From Actinomyces sp. (GTDB lineage Bacteria; Actinomycetota; Actinomycetes; Actinomycetales; Actinomycetaceae): 26,681 bases of DNA. Position numbers and translations under genes: made by a program. Under the pieces are notes generated by a model. That model did no database searches and was not told the origin of the DNA. It worked only from the letters and a program-made list of their open reading frames with translations. Position 1 is the stretch's first letter. Every line of letters starts with the position of its first letter. Of the stretch, positions 15,971-25,200 are shown one piece after another. The stretch covers positions 1 to 26,681 of the forward strand of contig JAHACW010000031.1 of the NCBI GenBank assembly GCA_018375675.1. Direction: 5' to 3'.

Positions 15971-16740
15971 CCCTTCTTGCGGGACTTCTTCGCCTTCTTG
16001 GCCTTCTTCGCGAGTTCTTCTTCCCACCAGGGGCCGGCCTGCGTGGTGGGGTCCCACACCTGCTCGGGGACGGGAAGCCCGCGCAGCTTACCCACGCCCG
16101 CGCGCACGGCATCACTGATGCGCTTGGTCGCCTCGTTGACGGCCTCGTGATCCTCGGACCCGGCGGGGCTCATGAGGTCCGACAGGTCGACGGGCTCGCC
16201 GAAGTGGTACGAGACGCGGCGGCTCGGTCGCATGTCGATGCCCTTGGCGTTGTACGGGGCCATGATGTCCTGCGGTCCCCACTGCGAGACGGGGATGACG
16301 GGCACGCCCGTGTCGAGGGCCAGTCGGGCGGCGCCGGACTTGAACTCCATGGGCCACTGGTCGGGGTCACGCGTGAGAGTGCCCTCGGGGAAGATACCGA
16401 CGACCTCGCCGGCTTTCAGGGCCTCGCGGGTGGGCGCCAGGACGGCCGAGGGGTTGGAGTCGCGGTTGACGGGAATCAGGCCCATTCCCTTGATGATCCA
16501 GCCGAACACCGGCACGGAGAACATCGACTTCTTCGCCAGGAAACGCACGGCGGTGTCGCGCTTCATGAAGTACCAGCACAGGCACAGCGGGTCCACGTTG
16601 GACAGGTGGTTGGGCACCAGGAGGAAGCCGCCCTCGGCGGGCAGATTCTCTTCGCCCGTCACAGTGAACTTGATCCAGGGCGTCATGATGGGCGTCAGGA
16701 CGCCCTTGGCGAAGGTGTAAAAGCCGGAGACAGCACTCAT
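15967..16740 (-). CDS. plsC: 1-acyl-sn-glycerol-3-phosphate acyltransferase (PlsC family)
   Basis: Transfers an acyl chain to lysophosphatidic acid to make phosphatidic acid at the inner face of the membrane; 257 residues. Acyltransferase motif I is NHLSNVDP (H45, D50), motif II is GLIPVNRD, motif III is FPEGT (E119), and a late VPVIPVSQWG matches motif IV. The C-terminus is a Lys-rich tail (KKAKKAKKSRKKG) that could hold the protein to acidic lipids. No good SD precedes the ATG, but TAGAAT lies 6 nt before it, so a leaderless transcript is possible. It sits 50 nt after the lipid-kinase gene and next to gpsA on the genome, which supports a phospholipid role. Confidence 0.94.
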   Translation of the reverse strand: MSAVSGFYTFAKGVLTPIMTPWIKFTVTGEENLPAEGGFLLVPNHLSNVDPLCLCWYFMKRDTAVRFLAKKSMFSVPVFGWIIKGMGLIPVNRDSNPSAVLAPTREALKAGEVVGIFPEGTLTRDPDQWPMEFKSGAARLALDTGVPVIPVSQWGPQDIMAPYNAKGIDMRPSRRVSYHFGEPVDLSDLMSPAGSEDHEAVNEATKRISDAVRAGVGKLRGLPVPEQVWDPTTQAGPWWEEELAKKAKKAKKSRKKG

Positions 16741-16790
16741 GGCTTCATTCTACGGGGAGCGCTGCGCCAGCGCGCTGGCCCACACGGACC

Positions 16791-17735
16791 TCACACCAGG
16801 ACGGATACGACCCCGGGGGCAACATCGACGGTGAAGGGGATCGAGGCGATGCGGTCACCATCCGCCATGGCGATCATGCCTGCGGGGGCGGCAAAGGACA
16901 CGACCCGGGCGCTTTCCACCTCGATAGCAGGGTGCGCCTTCGCGCGGCCGGCGACGACGCGGGCGAGCACGGGCAGGGCGCGAGACAGCGACAGGGGGCC
17001 AACGTGGCACACCTCGAGGACGCCGTCGCTCATGTCGGAGGATTCCACCAGGGTGATGCCGCCGCCGAAACGCCCGGAGTTGGACACCGACGCGATCCAG
17101 CCGCTCATGTTGCGCTCGACCCCATCCACGGTCGCCACGATCTCAGTGGGTTCGTGCGAGGCCAGGGCAGCGAATGCCCCGTAGCCGTAGGCCAGCGGAC
17201 CCGAGGTCAGCGACGATTCGTTGGCCAGAATGTTCGCGCGCGCGTCCAGGCCGATCGAGACAATGCCGAGAGCCAGGCGCACACCGTCACGCGAGCGCAC
17301 CCACATGCCATCCAGGGGACGCACCCGAGACGCCAGCCAATCGGAGGAGTCGGCCCCGGCCTCGTCGGAAGAAAAACCCAGTGGCGCCAGGGAACGCGCG
17401 CGCACCAGCGGCTCCGTGCCGATCCCCAGCGCGCGACACAGGTCGTTGCCGCGCCCGCCCGGCATGGGAACGAAGATCGCGTCGGACTCATGACACCCGC
17501 GCGCCACCGCGCCCAGGTACCCGTCCCCGCCCAGAGCCGCGACGAAGGATCCGGACGCGACCTCGCCGGCGATCGCCGCCGGGTCGTCGCCGGGCGTCGT
17601 CAGGCGAACCGCGACCTCCCAGCCGCCGCCGCGCAGGATGCGCACGATGCGCGGCCCCAGGCGCACGCTACGCCCGCCCGCCGACATCGACGAGACGAGC
17701 AACAAAATGCTGCGACGCACGCCCAACGCGGCCAT
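16791..17735 (-). CDS. Diacylglycerol kinase family lipid kinase (YegS/DagK-like)
   Basis: Phosphorylates diacylglycerol or a related lipid with ATP, 314 residues from the chosen start. The catalytic domain shows LGGDGYLGAVARG, a variant of the GGDGT nucleotide motif with Tyr in place of Thr, then MPGGRGNDLCRALG for the GTxND motif. The C-terminal domain ends with the conserved MADGDRI. The frame is open to 17768, but I chose ATG 17733-17735 because it starts 4 nt after the murA stop and yields a normal N-terminus (MAALGVRRSILLLVSS). Neither start has a strong SD, so translation is probably coupled to murA. The Thr-to-Tyr change could affect activity or specificity; the exact lipid is not known. 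Confidence 0.88.
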   Translation of the reverse strand: MAALGVRRSILLLVSSMSAGGRSVRLGPRIVRILRGGGWEVAVRLTTPGDDPAAIAGEVASGSFVAALGGDGYLGAVARGCHESDAIFVPMPGGRGNDLCRALGIGTEPLVRARSLAPLGFSSDEAGADSSDWLASRVRPLDGMWVRSRDGVRLALGIVSIGLDARANILANESSLTSGPLAYGYGAFAALASHEPTEIVATVDGVERNMSGWIASVSNSGRFGGGITLVESSDMSDGVLEVCHVGPLSLSRALPVLARVVAGRAKAHPAIEVESARVVSFAAPAGMIAMADGDRIASIPFTVDVAPGVVSVLV

Positions 17736-17739
17736 GATC

Positions 17740-19065
17740 TCAGGCGTCCAGGTAGCGCACGCGAGCATCCAGCTGGTGGAGCTTGCGCGTGAAGTGCTCG
17801 TAGCCGCGCGAAATCACGTCGATGCCCGACACGGTGGACGTGCCCGACGCAGCCAGAGCCGCGATCAGGTGGGAGAAGCCACCGCGCAGGTCCGGAACCT
17901 CGATATCCGCGCTGTGCAGCGGGGTCGGGCCCGAAATGACCGCCGAGTGGTAGTAGTTCTTCTGGCCAAAGCGGCAGGGCGTCCCACCCAGGCACTCGCG
18001 GTAGACCTGGATGTTCGCACCCATCTTGCGCAGCGCCTCAGTGAAGCCGAAACGGTTCTCGTACACGGTCTCGTGCACGATCGACAGGCCCTCGGCCTGG
18101 GTGAGGGCCACGACGAGGGGCTGCTGCCAGTCCGTCATGAAGCCCGGGTGCACGGCCGTCTCCAGGGCGATCGAGTGCAGCGGCTCGCCCGGGTGGTAGA
18201 AGCGGATGCCGTCAGCGTCGATATCAAAGGCGCCGCCCACCTTGCGGAAGGTGTTGAGGAACGTCGTCATGTCGGGCTGGTGGGCACCGCGCACGTAGAT
18301 GTCGCCGCGGGTGGCCAGGGCGGCCGCGGCCCACGAGGCAGCCTCGATGCGGTCCGGCAGGGCCGTGTGGCGGTAGCCGTTCAGCTTGGCGACACCCTCG
18401 ATGCGGATCGTACGATCCGTGTCCACCGAGATGATCGCACCCATCTTCTGCAGGACGTTGATGAGGTCGAGGATCTCCGGCTCGATAGCCGCGCCCTTCA
18501 GGGTCGTGATGCCCTCGTTACGCACGGCCGTGAGCAGCGTCTGCTCGGTCGCGCCCACGGACGGGAAGGGCAGCTCGATGATCGCGCCGTGCAGGCCGGT
18601 AGCGGGGCGCTTGATGTGCACGCCGTCGGGCTGCTTGTCGACGATCGCGCCGAACTTGCGCAGCGTCTCCAGGTGGAAGTCGATGGGACGGCCACCGATC
18701 GCGCAGCCGCCCAGCTCAGGGATGAAGGCCTCGCCCAGCTGGTGCAGCAGCGGGCCGCAGAACAGGATCGGGATGCGCGAGGCGCCCGCGAGCGTATCGA
18801 TGTCAGAGCGCGAGGCGATCTTGACGTTCGAGGGGTCCATGCGCAGCTTGCCGCGATCCTGATCGAAGTCGATCTGGACGCCGTGCAGGCTCAGCAGGTC
18901 CGAGACCACGTCCGTGTCGCGGATGAGCGGCACGTTGTAAAGCTCAGAGGGGGTGTCGGCGAGCAGCGACGCGACCATCGCCTTGGGGACGAAGTTTTTT
19001 GCTCCGCGCACCGTGATCTCACCGCGCAGCGGATGGCCGCCCTCAACCTGAAGGATCGATGACAT
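17740..19065 (-). CDS. murA: UDP-N-acetylglucosamine 1-carboxyvinyltransferase
   Basis: Adds enolpyruvate to UDP-GlcNAc, the first committed step of peptidoglycan synthesis; cytoplasmic, 441 residues. The catalytic K23-N24 pair is in RGAKNFVPKAM. The active-site loop is ELGGCAIGGRPIDFH with Cys121, the position of E. coli Cys115. In mycobacteria this residue is Asp, which gives fosfomycin resistance, so this enzyme is predicted to be open to the drug. The EPSP-synthase-type inside-out barrel repeats run the full length. The start ATG has GAGGAG about 6 nt upstream. It follows leuD by 68 bp with a hairpin between, and it overlaps functionally with the kinase gene 4 nt downstream. Confidence 0.96.
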   Translation of the reverse strand: MSSILQVEGGHPLRGEITVRGAKNFVPKAMVASLLADTPSELYNVPLIRDTDVVSDLLSLHGVQIDFDQDRGKLRMDPSNVKIASRSDIDTLAGASRIPILFCGPLLHQLGEAFIPELGGCAIGGRPIDFHLETLRKFGAIVDKQPDGVHIKRPATGLHGAIIELPFPSVGATEQTLLTAVRNEGITTLKGAAIEPEILDLINVLQKMGAIISVDTDRTIRIEGVAKLNGYRHTALPDRIEAASWAAAALATRGDIYVRGAHQPDMTTFLNTFRKVGGAFDIDADGIRFYHPGEPLHSIALETAVHPGFMTDWQQPLVVALTQAEGLSIVHETVYENRFGFTEALRKMGANIQVYRECLGGTPCRFGQKNYYHSAVISGPTPLHSADIEVPDLRGGFSHLIAALAASGTSTVSGIDVISRGYEHFTRKLHQLDARVRYLDA

Positions 19066-19087
19066 GAGTGCTCCTCACTATGACGTA

Positions 19088-19120
19088 ACTGGCCCCTACT
19101 CTAGCTAGGTAGGGGCCAGT
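19088..19120 (-). terminator. Hairpin between leuD and murA
   Basis: A perfect 12-bp stem, ACTGGCCCCTAC (19088-19099) and GTAGGGGCCAGT (19109-19120), with a 9-nt loop holding CTAGCTAG. It starts 13 nt after the leuD stop. There is no T-run on the minus strand, so it may be a partial terminator or an RNA-processing or stability element. Confidence 0.6.
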
Positions 19121-19133
19121 ATGCGCAGTGCTT

Positions 19134-19766
19134 TCAGCTGCGAGCCGACACAACTTCTTCCTTGGGCAAGAATTTCGCCGGGAGCGTGCGCGGCTTGAAG
19201 GACGGGCGCGCAGCCTCGTAAGCCGCGATCTCGTCCTCATGACGCAGGGTCAGGGCGATGTCGTCCAGGCCCTCCATGAGGGTCCAGCGCACGTAGTCGT
19301 CAATCTGGAAGGTGCCCGAGATCGCACCGGCGCGCCAGGTCTTATCCTCCAGGGAGACGGTCACCTCGGTGCCGGGCTCGGTCTCGAGGAGCTTCCACAG
19401 GGACTCGCAGTCCTCCTGGGAGATGATGCCGGTGACCAGGCCCTGCTTGCCGGAGTTTCCGCGGAAAATATCCGCGAATTTAGGGGCCAGGACGACGCGG
19501 AAGCCGTAGTCCTTGAGCGCCCACACGGCGTGCTCACGCGAGGAGCCGGTGCCGAAGTCGGGACCCGCGATCAGGACGGAGCCGTTCTTGTAGGCGTCCT
19601 GGTTGAGGACGAAGTCCGGGTCGCCACGCCAGGCAGCGAAGAGGGCATCCTCGAAGCCCGTGCGGGTCACGCGCTTGAGGTAGACGGCGGGGATGATCTG
19701 GTCAGTGTCGACGTTGGAGCGGCGCAGTGGGACGCCGATGCCGGTGTGGGTGATGAACTTTTCCAT
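19134..19766 (-). CDS. leuD: 3-isopropylmalate dehydratase small subunit
   Basis: Small subunit of the isopropylmalate isomerase of leucine synthesis, 210 residues. It starts [27 protein letters not shown] and carries the swivel-domain signature [21 protein letters not shown] (seen in two parts: [11 protein letters not shown] and VWALKDYG). It works as a heterodimer with LeuC. It lies 75 nt after leuC, with a GC-rich hairpin in that gap. Its only SD-like sequence (GGAAG) is about 20 nt before the ATG, which is unusually far. No gene-specific promoter is seen, so it is probably in one transcript with leuC. Confidence 0.96.
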   Translation of the reverse strand: MEKFITHTGIGVPLRRSNVDTDQIIPAVYLKRVTRTGFEDALFAAWRGDPDFVLNQDAYKNGSVLIAGPDFGTGSSREHAVWALKDYGFRVVLAPKFADIFRGNSGKQGLVTGIISQEDCESLWKLLETEPGTEVTVSLEDKTWRAGAISGTFQIDDYVRWTLMEGLDDIALTLRHEDEIAAYEAARPSFKPRTLPAKFLPKEEVVSARS

Positions 19767-19794
19767 GGGTGGTTGAGTCTTTTCTTCCGTGGGG

Positions 19795-19842
19795 GACGAG
19801 GCCGGGGCCCTCCCCCGCTGTCGGGTGGCGGAGGGCGGGCCT
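19795..19842 (-). other. Intercistronic hairpin between leuC and leuD
   Basis: GAGGCC near 19798 pairs with GGGCCTC near 19837, and inner CCCTCC/CCGC segments pair with GCGG/AGGG around a loop TGTCGGGTG. It begins right at the leuC stop. It has no T-run and lies within an operon, so an mRNA-stability or subunit-ratio role fits better than termination. Confidence 0.5.
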
Positions 19843-21242
19843 CAGAGGTCGGCCGGGGAGGACAGGGTGCCGCGCACGGCGGTGGCGGCCGCGACGAGCG
19901 GGGACACCAGGTGTGTGCGGCTGCCCTTGCCCTGGCGGCCTTCGAAGTTGCGGTTGGAGGTGGAGGCCGAGCGGTCTCCCGCGTTCATCGTGTCGGGGTT
20001 CATGCCCAGGCACATGGAGCAACCGGCGTTGCGCCATTCGGCGCCGAACTCGGTAAAGATCTTGTCGAGGCCCTCGGCCTCGGCCTGGAGGCGCACGCGG
20101 GCGGAGCCGGGCACGACCATGACGCGCACACCCTCGGCCTTGCGGCGGCCCTTGAAGATACCGGCGGCGGCGCGCAGGTCTTCGATGCGGCCGTTCGTGC
20201 AGCTACCGATGAAGACGGTGTTCACGGCGATGTCGCGCATCGGGGTACCGGCCTCGAGGTCCATGTACTCCAGGGCGCGCTCGGCGGCCGCGCGGGCTGT
20301 TTCGTCGGTGAAGTCCTCGGGGGCGGGGACGGTCGCGGACAGCGGCACGCCCTGGCCGGGGTTGGTACCCCAGGTGACGAAGGGTTCGATGTCGGCGGCC
20401 TCGAGGATGACCTCGGCGTCGAAGACGGCGTCCTCGTCGGAGGCAAGGGAGGACCAGTATTCGACGGCGCGGTCCCAGTCCTCGCCCTCGGGGGCGTGGG
20501 GGCGGCCCTTGATGTAGTCGAAGGTCGTCTGATCGGGGGCAATCATGCCGGCGCGGGCGCCCGCCTCAATCGACATGTTGCAGATCGTCATGCGGCCCTC
20601 CATGGAGAGCTCGCGGATGGCCTGGCCGCGGTACTCCAGGACGTAGCCCTGGCCTCCGCCGGTGCCAATCTTCGCGATGACGGCGAGGATGATGTCCTTG
20701 GCCGTCGACCCCTCGGGAAGGGAGCCGTTGACGGTGATCGCCATGGTCTTGAAGGGGGCCATCGGCAGCGTCTGGGTGGCGAGCACGTGCTCGACCTGGC
20801 TGGTGCCGATACCAAAGGCCAGCGCGCCGAATGCGCCGTGGGTGGAGGTGTGGGAGTCGCCGCACACGATCGTCATGCCGGGCTGGGTGAGGCCCAGCTG
20901 GGGGCCAACCACGTGGACGATACCCTGGTCTGCGTCACCCAGGGAGTGCAGGCGCACGCCGAACTCCTCGGCATTCTTACGCAGGGTGTCGATCTGGGTG
21001 CGGCTCGTGATGTCCGCGATCGGCTGGTCGATGTTGATCGTCGGCGTGTTGTGGTCCTCAGTCGCGATCGTCAGGTCGGGGCGACGCACCTGGCGTCCGG
21101 CGAGGCGCAGGCCCTCGAAAGCCTGGGGGCTCGTCACTTCGTGCACGAGGTGGAGGTCGATGTAGAGCAGGTCGGGGGCACCGTTCTCCCCCTTGGACAC
21201 GATGTGGTCGCGCCACACCTTTTCTGCCATCGTTCCGCTCAT
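19842..21242 (-). CDS. leuC: 3-isopropylmalate dehydratase large subunit
   Basis: Aconitase-family large subunit that converts 2-isopropylmalate to 3-isopropylmalate in leucine synthesis, 466 residues. The [4Fe-4S] cluster ligands are C348 in IGSCTNGR and C408 and C411 in GCSMCLGMN. The substrate-side motifs [13 protein letters not shown] and [10 protein letters not shown] are intact. The start ATG at 21240-21242 has GAGGAGG 4-10 nt upstream; a second ATG four codons later is possible. A 17-bp palindrome lies 13 nt before the start. The gene is divergent from an IclR regulator, the arrangement of LtbR-leuCD in corynebacteria and NdgR-leuCD in streptomycetes. Confidence 0.97.
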   Translation of the reverse strand: MSGTMAEKVWRDHIVSKGENGAPDLLYIDLHLVHEVTSPQAFEGLRLAGRQVRRPDLTIATEDHNTPTINIDQPIADITSRTQIDTLRKNAEEFGVRLHSLGDADQGIVHVVGPQLGLTQPGMTIVCGDSHTSTHGAFGALAFGIGTSQVEHVLATQTLPMAPFKTMAITVNGSLPEGSTAKDIILAVIAKIGTGGGQGYVLEYRGQAIRELSMEGRMTICNMSIEAGARAGMIAPDQTTFDYIKGRPHAPEGEDWDRAVEYWSSLASDEDAVFDAEVILEAADIEPFVTWGTNPGQGVPLSATVPAPEDFTDETARAAAERALEYMDLEAGTPMRDIAVNTVFIGSCTNGRIEDLRAAAGIFKGRRKAEGVRVMVVPGSARVRLQAEAEGLDKIFTEFGAEWRNAGCSMCLGMNPDTMNAGDRSASTSNRNFEGRQGKGSRTHLVSPLVAAATAVRGTLSSPADL

Positions 21243-21255
21243 TGTTCCTCCTCTG

Positions 21256-21272
21256 GTCTCCGCTTTGGAGAC
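21256..21272 (-). promoter_or_regulatory. Candidate IclR-family operator 1, ahead of leuC
   Basis: A perfect palindrome on the minus strand, GTCTCC-AAAGC-GGAGAC, with 13 nt between it and the leuC ATG. It sits just upstream of the SD, so it could act as a DNA operator and also form a hairpin in the mRNA. Confidence 0.6.
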
Positions 21273-21378
21273 ACGGTGTCATTCATGCTTCGCAATCAAT
21301 GGAACCGCCTCATCGGCCGAGCGACCCGCTGATCTCACGTCTCGGACGCCGCTTTGACCTGTTTCACTATCCGACAAT

Positions 21379-21407
21379 TTGCCATCTCAAAAGCTGAGAT
21401 ATTAAAT
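21379..21407 (+). promoter_or_regulatory. Candidate IclR-gene promoter with operator 2 in its spacer
   Basis: TTGCCA (21379-21384) and TTAAAT (21402-21407) are 17 nt apart. The palindrome ATCTCA-AAAGC-TGAGAT (21384-21400) fills the spacer. It has the same core and orientation as operator 1 and also ends 13 nt before its start codon. The expected transcription start falls at or next to the ATG. Confidence 0.6.
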
Positions 21408-21413
21408 AGTTGT

Positions 21414-22151
21414 ATGGAAGAGCAAACATCCAGTGGCGTTGGCGTTCTCGATAAGGCTGCGTTGGTTCTCAGCGCTCTCGAGGCGGGACCCGCCACCCTC
21501 GCCCAACTCGTTTCCAGCACGGGGCTTGCTCGCCCCACCGCCCATCGACTGGCCGTCGCTCTCGAATATCACCGCATGGTCGCCCGCGACATGCAGGGAC
21601 GTTTTATCCTCGGCCCCCGCCTCCAGGAGCTCTCCTCCGCCGCCGGCGAAGACCGCCTCCTCCAGGCCTCCATGCCGGTCCTTCAGGCCCTGCGCGACCA
21701 CACGAAGGAATCCTCTCAGCTCTTCCGCCGCCAGGGCGATTACCGCGTGTGTGTGGCCGCCTCCGAACGCGAGATGGGTCTGCGCGACTCGATCCCCGTG
21801 GGCGCCACGCTCTCCATGAGCGCCGGCTCCGCCGCCCAGGTTCTGCTGGCCTGGGAGGAGCCCGACCGCCTGCACCGCGGCCTGTACGGCGCCTCCTTCA
21901 ACGCCACCATGCTCTCCGAGGTCCGCCGCCGCGGCTGGGCCCAGTCCGTGGGTGAGCGAGAGCCTGGTGTCGCCTCCGTGTCCGCCCCCGTGCGCGGCCC
22001 CTCCGGCCGAGTCCTGGCCGCCCTGTCCATCTCCGGCCCCATCGAGCGCATGGGTCGCCAGCCCGGACGCCAGCACGGCCCCTCCGTCATGGCGGCTGCC
22101 AACAGGCTCACGGAATTCCTCTCCACCGTCGAGGACGCCGCAGACCTGTAA
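21414..22151 (+). CDS. IclR-family regulator of leuCD (LtbR/NdgR-like)
   Basis: DNA-binding regulator, 245 residues. The N-terminal winged helix (about 10-70) reads VLDKAALVLSALEAGPATLAQL then SSTGLARPTAHRLAVALE. The C-terminal IclR effector domain (about 80-240) includes SMSAGSAAQVLLAW and GVASVSAPVRGPSGRVLAALSI. The frame is open to 21354, but I chose ATG 21414 because the earlier part overlaps the promoter and operator and is unlike the family. No SD precedes this ATG, which agrees with a leaderless transcript. Position opposite leuC and known family members point to control of leucine genes and of its own gene. The effector is unknown, though leucine or another amino acid is likely. Confidence 0.92.
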   Translation: MEEQTSSGVGVLDKAALVLSALEAGPATLAQLVSSTGLARPTAHRLAVALEYHRMVARDMQGRFILGPRLQELSSAAGEDRLLQASMPVLQALRDHTKESSQLFRRQGDYRVCVAASEREMGLRDSIPVGATLSMSAGSAAQVLLAWEEPDRLHRGLYGASFNATMLSEVRRRGWAQSVGEREPGVASVSAPVRGPSGRVLAALSISGPIERMGRQPGRQHGPSVMAAANRLTEFLSTVEDAADL

Positions 22152-22170
22152 GCTGCGGCCACGCAGCAGA

Positions 22171-22217
22171 CAAACGGGTGGGCCGGGACGAATCAATCGT
22201 CCCGGCCCACCCGTTTG
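22171..22217. terminator. Bidirectional terminator between IclR gene and pullulanase gene
   Basis: A perfect 21-bp stem (arms 22171-22191 and 22197-22217, core GGGTGGGCCGGGACGA) with a 5-nt loop ATCAA. The arm ends CAAAC/GTTTG give weak A and T runs on both sides. It lies 20 nt after the regulator stop and 13 nt after the pullulanase stop. Confidence 0.9.
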
Positions 22218-22229
22218 CGTACCTAACCG

Positions 22230-25200
22230 CTAGGCGACCCAGCGGCCCGAACCATCAAAGGTGTAGGCGGTGCCGCCGATAACGACGCGTCCAGTCGCCA
22301 TGGCGCCCGACGGGTGGCAGAAGTACCAACTGCCGCCATCCTTCACCCATCCGATCGCCATCTGGCCGGATTCCGTCAGGTAGTACCAGGTACCACCCAG
22401 GTTCGCCCAGCCGGTGGCCATCGAGCCATTGCCGTTCAGGTAGAACCAGGCACCGCCCAGGTTCACCCAGCCGGTGGCCATCGCACCGCTGTCGTGCAGG
22501 TAGTACCAGGTGTCGCCGTCCTTCAGCCAGCCAGTCGCCATAGCCCCCGTGTCGGGATCCAGGTAGTACCAGGTTCCGCCCACGGCAGTCCAGCCACTCG
22601 CCATCGCGCCGGACGGGGCGTAGTAGCGCCACGCGCCGTCCTCGACCTGCCAACCGGTCTTCATCCAACCGTTCGCATCGAAGGAGTACGTGACTCCGTC
22701 ACGCACAACGCGCTCGTTGGCGGGGTAGCTCCCATCCGGGTAGCGCAGCCACCAGCGGCCATCCCCCGACGCGACCCACTGCGCGGCAGCCGGATCCGGG
22801 GTGACAGTGGGATCGATGCGATCGCCCGCGGCCTGCGTGAAGACGGCAACCGTGCGAGCGGGAACCGTCACGGAGCCCGTCTTCGCATCGAAGGACGCAC
22901 CCTTGACCGTCTCATCCGAGCCGTTCGCCTGTGCATCGTGCAGCTTGAAGACGCGACCTGCCAGGCCATCAACCGCGGTGGTCACGGACTCCCCGCTCGC
23001 GTTGAAGACGACGAGAGCACCGTCGAGCTTCGCGTCGATGTCGTTCCCGGCCCCGGCCTCGTCATTGATGAGCATGAGGATCGTGCCGTCCACGGCGCCC
23101 TCACCCGAGTTGGGGAAGGTGACCTTGGAGCGGACCAGATCCGCGCTGCCCAGCGTGAACAGGCGCGAGGAGGAACGCACGCGCAGGAAGTCCATCGCGA
23201 TTTCCGAGGAGGTGTCGATCTGCTCCGGGGTCGGCTTCAGATCGGGGTTCTCCAGCAGCGGGCGCATGTGATCCCAGGCCGCGCCATTCTTGGACTTCAC
23301 CGGCAGGCCTCGACCGAAGCCGTTGTCGTGCATCGACCAATCGATCGCGTTGAAGTGATCGCCGGAGTTGTAGGAGTCGCGGTCCAGAGACTTCGAGCGC
23401 AGCATCTCCGTGCCCGAGGCCCAGAAGGAGGGCGACTGCGACAGGGCCACGGAGGCCTGGCTGATCAGCGACATGCGCACGCGGTGATCCATCGGAGCAT
23501 CCGCCGGCATCTTGTAGGTGACCAGGTCGAAGAGCGTCTCGTTGTCGTGGGCGTCCACGTAGTTGACGTTCTCGGCGGGCTGGGAGGCGAACCCGGCGCC
23601 CTGACCGTTGTAATCCAGCTGCGCGCCCGACACGGTCTTGCCATCGTAGGTGGTGAGCGTGTAGTCCTTCAGGTTGCCCGCCAGGCCCAGCTTCACCAGG
23701 TCCACACGGTGCAGATAATCGGCGCGGCGATCAGCCTCGGAGCGGGTGTCAAGGCCGTTGAGATCCGAGAACGCACCCGAGCCGAAGCCCTGCAGCACGC
23801 GGTGGTCGTCGTCGAAGGGGCCGCCACCGTGCACGGCATCGCGCAGGCGGTCGTTGAACGCGCCGATGCCGGTGCCGTCCAGCTGACCCTGCGTGGCCTG
23901 GGTGAACAGCGCGTTGTTCGCGACCTCACCGAAGTTCCAGCCCTCGCCATAGATGTACAGGCGCGAGCCGTCCACACCGTCCTTCTCCAGGGTGAGGGAC
24001 GCCAGGGCCGCCTTCGCGCGCTTCATCTCCTCGGCCGGGTGGTGGCCCATGAGATCGAAGCGGAAGCCGTCGATGTGGTAGTACTTCGCCCAGTGGATCA
24101 TCGAGTCGATCATGAGGTGCTCACTCATCGCGTTTTCGGTCGCGACGTTGGAGCAGCAGGTCGAGGTCTCGACACCGCCGGTGGCGTTCAGGCGCTGGTA
24201 GTAGCCGGGCACGACGCGGTCAAGCACCGAGTGGGCGGACTGACCCGCCGAGGGCGTGTGGTTGTAGACCTGATCGAGGACGACCTGCATGCCGATCGAG
24301 TGCAGACCGCCCACCATGGAGCGGAATTCACGCACACGCGCGCCGCCATTCTGGTTGGCTTCGGTTGCGTAGGAGCCCTCGGGGGCCATCCAGTGCAGCG
24401 GGTCGTAGCCCCAGTTGTAGGCGTCCTGGTCGGCAACGGCCGCAACTGCCGCCTGCTGTTCCTCGGACGCCGGGCCGGCACCCTCGGGGATCGCGGGCGT
24501 CTTCTGGTCGGCGCGCTTCTCGGGGATGGTCGCGATGTCGAAGGTGGGCAGCAGGTGCACCGTGTTCATGCCGGCGCGCGACAGCTCAGCCAGGTGGCGC
24601 ATGCCGTTGGACTGGAACTGCGTGAAGGCCATGTAGGTGCCGCGCATGCCCTCGGGCACCGACGTGTCTGCGGCGGAGAAGTCGCGCACGTGCAGCTCGT
24701 AGATGGAGCGCTGGGCGTCGTCCTCGATGGCGGGGGCCTTCGAGTCCGTCCACACCGAGGGGGCAATCGACGGGTTATCCATGTTGACGGCGACGGAGCG
24801 CGTGGAGTCGACGGTCAGGGCCACCGAGTAGGGGTCGGTGACGAGGTTCGTCTCCACCTTGCCCGTCTCGGGCACGTAGACGCTGACCTCCCACAGGTAC
24901 TGGGCGCCCTCGTGGATCTCACCGGCAGCGTTGTCCACGCTCCAGCGACCGTCCTCACCGCGCACGGCGGCGGTACGCAGGCCATCACCCTGCACGTCGG
25001 CGTCGGAGCCGCGCGGGGTCGACGTGTTCCACGACAGCAGGGTCACGTTCTTGGCGGTGGGTGCCCACAGCGCGAACGTCGGGTTACCGGCCTCGTTCCA
25101 ACCCACGCCGTACGAGGCCTGGGTGGCCTTCGCCGCGTAGAGGGAGTCGAGGACGGGGGCGATCTGCACGCCGGTGAAGGCGTTGATGCTCTCGCCCGAC

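Noticed and set aside
19128..21332. A 734-codon plus-strand frame opposite leuC-leuD
   Set aside because: Low-complexity Gly/Val/Asp-rich antisense shadow spanning two real genes and their gap.
22250..22680. Regular 60-nt repeats that could suggest a CRISPR or other array
   Set aside because: They lie in frame inside the pullulanase gene and encode GW-type binding repeats; units vary in the third codon position and there are no spacers.
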